Part shown: positions 55,269 to 64,000 of the stretch, one piece after another
Position numbering within the stretch: position 1 is the stretch's first letter
Layout: each line of letters begins with the position of its first letter
From: Hyposmocoma kahamanoa
Taxonomy: Eukaryota; Arthropoda; Insecta; Lepidoptera; Cosmopterigidae
DNA length: 64,000 bases
Direction of reading: 5' to 3'
NCBI RefSeq assembly: GCF_003589595.1
Contig: NW_020653855.1
Span: forward strand, 7,354,424-7,418,423
Program-made: the position numbers and the translations under genes
The notes under the pieces: generated by a model
Told to the model about the DNA's origin: nothing
Database searches by the model: none
The model's input: only the letters and a program-made list of their open reading frames with translations

Positions 55269-58200
55269 CTATTCTACATCCTTCTCTTGAATTTCAGGGA
55301 GATCTCTATCAGTCTCCTGGTCAAAGTAGTTTTCTGGTATCACATAATTTTCTGGTGGCCTCATAGGTCCATATAATTTTTTCTGTTCTGTTTTCTGTTG
55401 TGTATTTTCTGTGCCACCTTTAGGATTTTGTACTTCAGTATTTTGTTTATTTGGACTTTGTATCTTTGTACTATGCAAATGTGTACTTTGTTCTTTTGTA
55501 TTTTGTTCACTTGGGCTTTGTGTTTCTGTACTTTGCGGATCTTCCTCGTCGGAGTCAATTTCTTCGACGAATTCTTCCTCTTCCTGTTTTGATTCTTTTT
55601 TCACTTTTGGTTTTCTGGCAATGTCATCTTTTAGTTTAATTCTGAAATAAAGAGTTAGAGGACACGTAAAATCATTTTTTTTTATTAATAACAGATTAAT
55701 TTATATGAAAAACTGTTGCCAAGAACAGGATGAATTCGTTTTATACAGAATACTACCGTAGGACTTAAGACATATTAACTGCCTCAGTGGCCGAACGGTT
55801 ACCATGCCGTACTGCCACGCAGAGGTCCCTGTTCGATTCCCGGGCCGAGATAAATATTTGTATGGCCTATATTTATTTCTCTCGTGAATTTTAGTGTAAT
55901 TTGCGGTTGTCTATGTGTGTGTCCATGGCACCCGTAAAATAAGGTTTTCTCTAATGCGGGGCTATGTTGAGTGTGTGCGTTATTATTATTATTAACTAAA
56001 TTAAGGGCGCGTTCCCATTATGTCGTGACGACAGATAGTCGTGGTTTGAAGTGTCGTGGTTTGTATATTTAAATGAAGTTAGTACAACTGTCATTCACGA
56101 CTTTTTGGACGTTAGGACAGACTGTCAAGACAATGGGAAGATCTAAAACAACAGTCGTCTGACGATAAAAATGTGACGACAGATAATCGCAGCTACTGTT
56201 GTAGTCACGTTCTATTTATCGTTGTCTCATATCTGCACACAAGGCTGCTGCCGTAAACTGATGAATTGTAACGATCCAGTGGGAACAGCTAGGCATGACA
56301 GTCAATCAACGATAAAAAAAAGTCCACGACACGGTTACGACAGATAGTCGTGATATGGGAACAGGCTAGACGCGACAGTCGTCTGACGAAAAATAAAGCG
56401 TTACGACATAATGGGCACGTTTTATGTCGAATTTTTGCTCGTAATCTTAAGCTTCCACGGCAATCTCATCCAGATCTTAAGCACGTGATGTGGTTAGTGT
56501 AGTACGCAATCCTGCGCCTGCGCTCGTACTGAATGAGGGCTATCAGGGTTTTGGAGCGCAGTTTTCGTTGAGTCTCCGCCGCAGAATCCCATCATTAAGA
56601 GTTTATGCAACCTCAAATGGCTTCGATTGATTCAGCATAACAGTGAAAATGTTAAATCAATCACGTTGGAAAAAATATATAGTAAAGATATACACTGATT
56701 AGTATACAGTGTGGTACATTGAAATTTTACAAGAAAACCGCGGTATTCAATAGGTACTTTGCATATACCAATGATTTTTTTTTTATCAACTGAACTAAAT
56801 AGAACATGTGTAATATACTGTATATTTTTTGGAACGGCTCTAATTTTGTTTCTTAAACTGCCTCCGTGGCCGAACGGTTACCATGCCGGACTGCCACGCA
56901 GAGGTCTCAGGTTCGATTCCCGGGCCGGGAGAAATATTTGTATGGCCTACATTTATTTCTCTCGCGAGTTTGGGTGTAATTTGTGGTAGTTTATGTGTGT
57001 GTCCATGGCACCCGCGACACAGGGTTTCCCTAGTGCGGGGCTATGTTGAGTGTGTGCGTTATTATTATTAAAAAAAAATGTATAAAAAAAAATGTATTCG
57101 TTTGTCAAAAAATAAAATCTGAAATAAAGCCAGTGTCCCTGCCGATCGTCCCAAGCAAAATAAACCATATTAGTACGGGAAAAATTTGTATTCTAACTCT
57201 CGTATCGACTCTCAAGGATCACGAAGTGGTTTATAACAAGTCGAGCAAAAATTCGACTTAAAACGTGAATAATCCGTTAATAGGATGAATATGTGTTGCT
57301 AAAGTTCAATGACCTTACCGTTTTCCATAAACGACGGAGTTGGTTACTTTGACGGCCATCTTGCTTTCATCTTTCTTTAGCAAGGGCGGCAGATGCGCTG
57401 GCCGTGCTATCTCTGCCAGTCGCTGAGTCTTTGACAGCTCCGATTTCAATTTTTGGATTGACATCTGTGAAGGGAACGTAGTGTTATTAGCTGTTAAACA
57501 GTGGCAACACTGTCACAAGTTTTACAGAGAATTATTATTAACTAGAAATTTTGATTGAAATGGCAAAACTAAGCTAAGAAGGAAACTCGTTGACGAACAC
57601 CACCAACGAGTCCAGGAATTATCGAATGCAATTTATTTCATTTCTCTGTTTAAATGCAATGTAAATACTATAGATAAAAAGTAATTATTATTTTTTTTAT
57701 TAATAATAATTATTTTCCATTTTTCGACTGACGACTTGAATGCAAAGTCATGAAATAAATTTTAAAAAGCACAGAATAGTCATATTTATATGCTACCGTA
57801 TATCACCATATTAAATCTTTCAATGAACGAGATTAGGTTACCCACGGATTAAGCCGAGACACGTACAGATCTGTACATTTTAATATATATTTTATAATTC
57901 ATAGCATGCATTAATAGCACCTGTCTTCTTTGAAGATGGAGTAAAATGACAGTTCATTGGGTAAAAGTGTGTGACAATGGGAAGAGCTAGAACGACAATC
58001 GTTCTACGATTAATATAACGCCATGATAAAAATGTGACGACAGATAATCGTAGCTTCAAACAATTCTGTCGTGCAAACGACAAGGCGGCTGCCGTGAACC
58101 GAGAAATTGTCATCACGATCTAGTGGGAACAGCTAGACACGACAGTCGTTCAACGATAAAATAAACGTTCACGACACAATCACGGTAGATAGTAGTGCTA

Positions 58201-61200
58201 TGGGAACAGGCTAGACGCGATAGTCGTGCAATGATAAATAAAACGGTACGACATAATGGGAAGGCGCCTTAAAGAACAAGATCTGTCAATGTGCAGCTTA
58301 AGGGCTCGTGCAGCGTGCCGGCGATATGTCGCGACTAAATACAGTGCTGCATGCGGGCGACTAGCGACGTAACATTACCGGCAACCGACCGACAGCTTAG
58401 TGAATTTTCGAATAATTATCGTACCTACAGAGAAAATGGATATACAGGGTGATAAAAAACCACTGACCATTTTAAAGAAGCATACTGCATAATGGAAATA
58501 AAAAATACATGTTCGGTTTTCTTTTCAAGTACTTCACAAATAAATAAGTTATGACTTTGTTATGACACTGTTGCTATAGCAATAAGAACGGTGCGGAGTC
58601 AGCGCGCGAGTTCATATATTTGACAGAGAACAAAGTATTAAACTAACGCGCGATGCGTTAGCGCAGTCTGCCGTCGCGCTGCGCGACGTGCTGGCGCCTA
58701 GGCGTCTAGACAACTCGGCGCCGATCGCTCAATTTTATTTACTATTTTGAGGGAACCACGCCTTAGAAATTATAAGGAAATATTAAGATCAAAAATTTGA
58801 AATTGGGAATTTTTATTTGTTTTATTTCACTAATGTGTCCTATTACTGAATCTTATGCACAGGAAAAAAAAATTGATTTTCTTATCACCCAGTAGTATCA
58901 GAACTTTTTTGTTAGAAAATTCCGTTTTACGGGTCTCTGCCATAGGAAAGATAAGAAGGAGATTTAATATACTTTTAATTACTTAAGTAATAATCTAATA
59001 ATAATAGGAACGTTAATTGATCATCTAATAGTAGATCGAAGGCTTTTGTTGGACTTGTGTTTCCCGCACAGGCTCATTAATGGACTGGTCCAATGTAGTG
59101 ATTTACACGAATGCATTTCTCTGAGTGTCCCGTATAAATATCCTAGAAACGCAATAACAAAAATTATCTATACCCCCCCCCTTGTAAAACCAATCTTGGC
59201 CTTCAATCCCCTTTGACTAGGATTTTCAACGAGTACAATACGATTAACAGTAAAATCGAGGACTTAGATGTGTACCACGACAGGATAAATATTTTTGTCA
59301 ATAAGATTTCAAAATTATTCAAATTCGCGCAGTAGGTATTCATAACGTTAATTTAAATTAAGTTAATATAAGTACCCTTCTATTATAAATGATATGTACA
59401 CCGTAATTGTCATATATATCAGATGTAATTCCGTATGTTGAATGTTGAAATGTTGTAATATATATGATGTGGTCATTGACTTACAAATAAATGGACGACG
59501 GGTCTAATACACAAACCACGAAAAAAATGTCCCAAGTCAACCTATTTAAACGTAGTGACATGTAAAGGAATATGAAAAAGCTAAAACGTTGAATTTAAAT
59601 TGTAATGTCATCGCAGTACTGTCTAATTTTGCTTGCTTCGCTGTCAGTCGAACAAACGAAGACGAAAGCGTGAATGACGCTCTGTATACGATTTTAACGC
59701 CCTATAAGTTCGGACACTTTTTAGCGCGGACCCGACGTCCATATAATTGTAAGTCAATGGATGTGGTAGTACTTAATAAATAAATAAATAAATAAATAAA
59801 TAGTCGCAAGCGACTTGCGACGGCTGATCGCTTGTTGCAAGTCGCGGGCACGCTGCACTAAGCCATTTATTTCTACGTGTTTAAACAAGTCGCAGCAAGA
59901 CGGAGCGACCGCAGTCGCGAAATATCGCCGGCACGCTGCACGAGCCCTTATGTGTTGCCGTCTGTATATTATTATTAATATAAGGACTAACCTTCGTTTT
60001 AGATATTTCAGCCTTATCCGCCATGCTCTGACCTTGCTTGCCCAATGACGTCATGTATTCGTCCAGGGCGTCCAAATCGCTGTCCTCAGTTTGAGCTGGC
60101 TTGTGGGCAGAGCGCAGTCGCTCCAGTGTTTTTTCTTCAGAAGATATTTTGGCTTCTATTTCCGCTATTTGTTTCAACTGTGAAAGAAAATTCGCTTGTT
60201 TATGACACTTCATTTTTATATAGAGTTTAGTTTTTTTAGTTAGTTTATTGCTTTAACTAATTCACATGAACGTGTTGAAAATGAACTTTAAAATTAGTTT
60301 TTTAGGTAGCTCAATTGTTACCAGAGATGCGCGGCGAGTGTGATATGAAAAAACTTATATAATTTTTCAGTTTTTATTGAATGTCATAATGTTTTACTAC
60401 ATGATATTCCATCGAAGAATTTTTGTTTTGATGTTCGATTTTTGTTATTAATAATTATTACAAACTTGCATACCGTGTCAGACGCTATACCAACTAAGCC
60501 ACGGAACGAACCAACGGACCTCACGAATTTTTCTATGTGCTTGCGTTGTGTCTTTGTACTTGGTCTTTCAACGATTTTTTAGTTAGATGGCGCTACGACT
60601 AAGAAGACGTCGGTTCGAATCCGACCGAAGGAATTTTTTCTGAGTGTTCGATCTTTTTATTAATAATTATAACAAACTAGTGGAGTAATTTCACAAAAAA
60701 ATAATTGAATATCAATTTAATTATTACAAACTTATTCAGGTTTACGTTATAATGTATTTTTTTGTTTTGTATAATACGGACATCGAGTATGTAACCAGAA
60801 ATAGAGACGAAATAAGGGCCACACATTCCTGTTAACTCATCAGTGATACATCACATATAAATATCAACTCTTGTTTGCACTGAAATATAAACAGCGCCAA
60901 CAACTAACCTGTGTGTACGTCTCCGTATATTCCAAAAATATTCTGTATTTATCGTAATAAAGATAATATCTCCAATAATAGCGTGCTGTTCCATTCGGTG
61001 GTGTGGGAAAAAAACATCTAATTACAAAACAAACGGATGCAAATTTCATCGGTAATTAAAAATTAAATATGTAATTTTGCAATTTTCGTCCATTACAACA
61101 AAGCTCAATTTAGCAGGTCGATTTGAAGTGAAACAATTGACGACACCCGTCAGTTGTTTCGAATTCGGGCTGGCCAATCGGAGCGCAGTTGTCACAGTAA

Positions 61201-62247
61201 TGATATGGCAGAATAGTTTTCAAATAAATTAAAAGACATTTCGTCTCTATTTCTGGTTATATACTCGAGGGATATGGATTTTGCAAGAGACGCTTTTCGT
61301 ATTATATGTACTTTGCATTTACATGCAAAGTACATTTTGTACATTTGGACTAAGGGCAAAGTATATCTTGTACATTTGGACTTAACGCAAAGTATATTTT
61401 GCTCATTTGGACTTAGCACAAAGTATGTTTAGTACATTTCATTTGAACACAAAGTTCATTTGGACTAAACACAAAGTTTTATTTTTTTATAACGTCAAGT
61501 GACGGGACGAAGAAGGCATGCGCCTGCTGGTAAGCTACATGCCTGTCCATAACCCGCCCGTCATCTTGAGACATAAGTTGACAAGTCCTATTACCATTCA
61601 AAACCGGAACACGGTAATGCTCACACTACTGCTTGGCGGCAGAAGTAGGTAAGATGGCAGCACTTCCCTGGCTTAACGCAGTGCTAAACAGGCACGCTGC
61701 CCTCCTTGTCATAACTCTCAACTCATAGATGGCGCTACGACTAAAAAAGTCGTTGTAGGAAACCAAATACAAAGATACGACGCAAGCACATAGAAAAATT
61801 CGTGAGGTCCGCTGGTTCGTTCCGTGGCTTAGTTGGTACAGCGTCTGGCACGGTAAGCTAGAAGACGTCGGATCGAAGGAATTTTTCCCGAGCGTTCGAT
61901 CTTTGCATTAATAATAATAAATCTGAAACTAAATAAGAAATAAAAAAAGCCGCTTACACGGGTTGTCGACCTTGTTTCGCTGATTCCAAATATGTTAATA
62001 GCTCAGTTTCGCCAAACAGTCGATTACGTAGTTATGGTGAGGAGGGCAGCACGTGCCAGGAGGGTAGCACATACCAGGAGGTCGTAGGTGAGCGGCTGCG
62101 CGGGGCGGGCGCGCTCGGCCGCGCCGTGGCGCTGCATGCGGCGCGTGCGCTTGCGCTCCACGCTGCCCGTGCGGTCGAGGAACGTGTCGTCGTCCGAGTC
62201 GTAGAAGTCGTCGGCGCTCCAGTCGCGCTCCTTGCGGCGGCGCGACT
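55269..62247 (-). CDS. kanadaptin (SLC4A1AP homolog), C-terminal four exons
   Basis: Kanadaptin is a mostly nuclear, FHA- and dsRBD-containing protein linked to RNA processing; only its C-terminal half is here. Exons in transcript order: about 62247-62075, 60177-59992, 57464-57319, 55641-55269. Seen: a basic/acidic segment DWSADDFYDSDDDTFLDRTG followed by VERKRTRRM (the family signature DDTFLDRTG..EKKR), a coiled-coil-like stretch LKQIAEIEAKISSEEKTLER, the DSDLDALDEYMTSL block, a helix with ARPAHLPPLLKK (human: VKPAEIPEL), and YGKRIKLKDD. The end is an acidic, Gln/Ser/Thr-rich low-complexity tail with ~11-residue repeats, finishing YFDQETDRDLPEIQEKDVE. Phases fit at each join. The first acceptor could be two bases further in. 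FHA-encoding exons must lie beyond 64000. Exon 1 of this set is strongly GC-rich compared with its introns. Confidence 0.9.
55779..55994 (+). mobile_element. tRNA-derived SINE, family 1
   Basis: Head CTGCCTCAGTGGCCGAACGG, B-box region 'CTGTTCGATTCCCGGGCC', and tail TTATTATTATTATTA. Lies in the last kanadaptin intron, directly followed by a GTCGT-rich MITE. Confidence 0.87.
56003..56420. mobile_element. GTCGT-rich MITE (~418 bp)
   Basis: Left end AAGGGCGCGTTCCCATTATG then TCGTGACGAC; right end 'GTTACGACATAATGGGCACG'. The inner words GACAGTCGTC and ACGATAAA repeat in both orientations. Confidence 0.72.
56858..57070 (+). mobile_element. tRNA-derived SINE, family 1, best-preserved copy
   Basis: Intact head CTGCCTCCGTGGCCGAACGG, A box TGGCCGAACGG, B box GGTTCGATTCC, complete body and (TTA)n tail. 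A good reference copy for the family at 213 bp. Confidence 0.9.
57960..58272. mobile_element. GTCGT-rich MITE, left end truncated
   Basis: Right end 'TACGACATAATGGGAAGGCG' then CCTT. The interior has 'GGTGACGACAGATAATCG'-type words and ACGATAAAATAAACG. It is preceded by a piece of the 'GAAGATGGAGTAAAATGACA' MITE family. Confidence 0.62.
59474..59759. mobile_element. hAT-like MITE, 286 bp, with 8-bp target duplication
   Basis: Inverse orientation to the copy at 3786-4066. Flanked by GATGTGGT at 59466-59473 and 59760-59767. Nested inside the 1.65-kb element. Confidence 0.88.
59776..59803. repeat. (AAAT)n microsatellite
   Basis: About six uninterrupted AAAT units inside the 1.65-kb element. 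Confidence 0.85.
60430..60690. repeat. tRNA-derived repeat, family 2, head-to-head copy
   Basis: The left half reads the family in reverse ('ATACCAACTAAGCCACGGAA', the inverted A-box side). The right half reads it forward ('GACGTCGGTTCGAATCC', then 'TCTGAGTGTTCGATCTTTTT'), ending 'ACAAACTAGTGGAGTAATTT'. Confidence 0.55.
60781..61269. mobile_element. 'CATCGAG' MITE (~489 bp)
   Basis: Left CATCGAGTATGTAACCAGAA and right TTCTGGTTATATACTCGAG. The interior includes 'GTGTGTACGTCTCCGTATAT' and 'GGGCTGGCCAATCGGAGCGC'. Lies in a kanadaptin intron. Confidence 0.75.
61312..61478. repeat. tandem repeat, ~30-bp unit, about five copies
   Basis: Unit of the form GCAAAGTATATTTTGTACAT + TTGGACTTA, with scattered substitutions and a shortened last unit. 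Confidence 0.8.
61486..61700 (-). repeat. dispersed repeat (same family as 7955-8175), inverted
   Basis: Starts 'ATAACGTCAAGTGACGGGAC', with 'ATGCCTGTCCATAACCCGCC', 'CAAAACCGGAACACGGTAAT' and 'TGGCAGCACTTCCCTGG'. Confidence 0.55.
61720..61915 (+). repeat. tRNA-derived repeat, family 2
   Basis: Close to 1520-1715: 'ATAGATGGCGCTACGACTAA', 'GTGAGGTCCGCTGGTTCGTT', 'CGTGGCTTAGTTGGTACAGC', 'GCTAGAAGACGTCGGATCGA', 'CGAGCGTTCGATCTTTGCAT'. It has lost a few bases of the B box. Confidence 0.6.
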
Positions 62248-62744
62248 CTGAATTCAACGCGGTGTCATGATAACTTTTTTATGTAAAAAAACCTCGAACA
62301 TTTGTGAACCCGTTCAAATTTGAAGAAATTATTTTCCCTCTAAGGGTGCCAAATTAGGAACTAAATCCGGTTTACATCATTTTCCGTCAACCGAATTAAA
62401 TAAAACTTGATGAACAGATGTCCAAAATCCCCCTTCCTTTAGTGTGCTTTGTCCACTCTTCATTTATTGTACTCTCTTGTGAATTTTTTCGAAATTTACC
62501 GGTCAATCTTTTAGTTAAAAAGGCGTTCCTCAACTTGGCATTGGCGAGTTTACCGGTATGGTATCGATGGGGTTGTAACGTTATAAAGTAGAAGTCATAT
62601 TTTTACAAAACTACCGCACATAGTCATTTTAACTTGACATTGGCGAAATCATCGTTTATTTCGTTGGAGCCAAAGCGTTTAAAAGAAAACGAAGATGTAA
62701 GAAATGAAACTATTTTTCCACCCATGTCATGGATAAACCTACAC

Positions 62745-63290
62745 CTTCAATGAAGTTTGACAAACCCTCAGTTCTTGCAAAAGAAGTCCGTTATCTACCC
62801 AGGATGCTGCGAGAGGCCATTGAATTTAAAAAAACATCCTAATTTCAACAGGGAAGATGGTTTCTCCGTACGACCAGTTTGGGATCCAGTATTTCCTCTA
62901 ATGAAAAATCTATGCAGTACTAATTAATGTTTGAATTTATTCTAATTTTCATTATTAATTAATAATAAATTTAACTTAATAAAAATTCATATTGTTAAAA
63001 TAAAATAATTTGTAAAACATATTCTGTTGTAGCGTAAATTGGAATGTTTCTTTATAAAATTAGAAATCAGGTGTTTAATTAATAACTTTTGTAACTGTAG
63101 TATAAAAATAGAGTGGTTTGCATTAATTTTAGACATAACTGGTTGATGACTGTACCACCTGTCATCCGTGACCATGGGACCTGTAAAGGACCCGAAACGT
63201 TGGTTGGTTTGAAAAAACAAATATACGCGATTTAAATCCGGAAAAATAGTTTCATTTCTTACGTGTAACAATCGCGAAAACCTAAAAACT
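62745..63290 (+). mobile_element. Penelope-like retroelement 3' fragment (frameshifted)
   Basis: Coding remnants KEVRYLPRMLREAIEFKK and, after a one-base frame change near 62830, HPNFNREDGFSVRPVW then PVFPL. The R-x-x-REAIE...NFNRE-G...W-P pattern resembles the C-terminal tail of Penelope-like elements beyond the GIY-YIG endonuclease. The following non-coding part contains 'GGACCCGAAACGTTGG' and ends with 'CGGAAAAATAGTTTCATTTC', the terminal word also seen at 28522 and 32345. 5'-truncated. Confidence 0.55.
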
Positions 63291-64000
63291 CGATAAACTG
63301 TTGTAATTCCACAAACTTTTGAGGTCAGTTATAATGTGTCAACTTCCATGCAACCTGTGTTATTATGAATTATAAACACTAAAGCTAATTTACATGGGAT
63401 ACGTATAAGTCCATTGCCTTGTCTGTGACTAATATCCATAATAATTAGATATTTTGAGGGGAAAACGATTGTTAAATAAAAATTTACTAATAAATAAACT
63501 CTTTAATTTCAATGTGCACGTAAAAAAAAACTTTTTTTTTAATAAGAAGACTGTTCAGGCTGATTGAGAAAGCATAAAAAGTTAATAAAGTTGTTTCAAT
63601 AACGCATTTTCGGCAAAAATTGGCAGTTACGCCTTTTCTTCCCATAACCATCGATTATGAACGTATGCATGTATAGATATAATGTACACATTATGTCTGT
63701 TTTCTGTGTCTAACACCATGGACCAATACATCGAGAGGATTGTTAATCGCGAGACAAGGCAGCGTAGTCGGGTATTTAATACCTATTGGTACAGCAGATG
63801 TCGCAACGAGTAATTTGTTTTCATTGACGAGCTGCAATTTAAATTTCTAGTGATAACAAATAAATCAACTAGATGGCGCTTATTACAAAGATTTTTATGG
63901 ATAGCGCCGGCTAATAGAGTAATGAACAATACAATATCCATACAATGAACGTCTCAACTCGTTGCATGTAGTGCCCTCTAAGTGGGCTGTAAAATAAAAG
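63291..64000. other. unassigned flank or kanadaptin intron
   Basis: AT-rich sequence. No exon matching kanadaptin, no SINE and no MITE ends were recognised. A short 'AGATGGCGCT' word near 63872 also occurs in the family-2 repeats. Confidence 0.5.

Larger units (their letters stand above)
58301..59948. mobile_element. 1.65-kb DNA element with ~35-bp inverted termini
   Basis: Left AGGGCTCGTGCAGCGTGCCG followed by GCGATATGTCGCGAC; right end its reverse complement with one mismatch. TA lies on both outer sides, consistent with a TA target. The interior includes a GC-rich block at 58590-58730 and the sub-terminal palindromic words 'GTCGCAAGCGACTTGCGAC'. A hAT-like MITE is nested at 59474-59759. 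No transposase ORF is seen. Lies in a kanadaptin intron. Confidence 0.8.

Noticed and set aside
63130..63215. Hammerhead ribozyme in the Penelope-like tail
   Set aside because: A TGATGA word and a CCCGAAACG word are present, but I could not form a stem II between them, so the motif is not supported.
62987..63271. Upstream kanadaptin exon on the minus strand
   Set aside because: The frame overlaps the Penelope-like tail and has no FHA or dsRBD similarity.

Overview
The window is nuclear DNA of a multicellular eukaryote, most likely an insect and probably a moth or butterfly (Lepidoptera). The protein-coding genes have many short exons with canonical GT-AG introns and match animal housekeeping families. 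The introns and spacers are AT-rich and packed with tRNA-derived SINEs ending in (ATT)n, miniature inverted-repeat elements (MITEs), and relics of mariner, LINE and Penelope-like elements. The order-level assignment is inference from the repeat types. There is one 400-bp assembly gap (14887-15286).

Layout. (1) 62-13804, plus strand: the last eight exons of suppressor of forked / CSTF3, the 77-kDa subunit of cleavage stimulation factor. (2) 13805-18628: a repeat-filled spacer containing the gap. (3) 18629-33589, minus strand: a complete ten-exon gene for the 49-kDa subunit of mitochondrial complex I (ND-49/NDUFS2), 466 codons. (4) 33590-39097: a spacer that holds a decayed copy of the su(f) terminal exon (about 34062-34140), a displaced copy of ND-49 3' flank, a mariner relic and nested MITEs. 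(5) 39098-53926, minus strand: a second complete ND-49 gene with the same ten exons, exon lengths and intron phases, about 92% identical in protein. (6) 53927-55268: a spacer with a 93-codon unassigned ORF on the plus strand. (7) 55269-62247, minus strand: the last four recognised exons of kanadaptin (SLC4A1AP); its 5' part lies beyond the window. (8) 62248-64000: kanadaptin intron or flank with a Penelope-like relic.

The main biological result is a roughly 20-kb tandem duplication that copied ND-49 together with the tail end of su(f). Spacing from the su(f) exon to the ND-49 stop is about 4.8 kb in the left unit and 5.0 kb in the right unit. Both ND-49 copies are open and have intact splice signals. 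Their divergence is patchy: exons 4 and 9 are about 97% identical in DNA and identical in protein, while exon 1 is about 83% and exon 5 about 87%. This suggests gene conversion, and the divergent mitochondrial presequences argue against an uncollapsed haplotype.

The rest is transposable-element sequence. It includes a hAT-like MITE family with clear 8-bp target duplications, a roughly 210-bp tRNA-derived SINE present more than ten times, a GTCGT-rich MITE family, foldback elements, and a 1.65-kb element with 37-bp inverted ends inside a kanadaptin intron. All percentages and counts were made by eye from the sequence.
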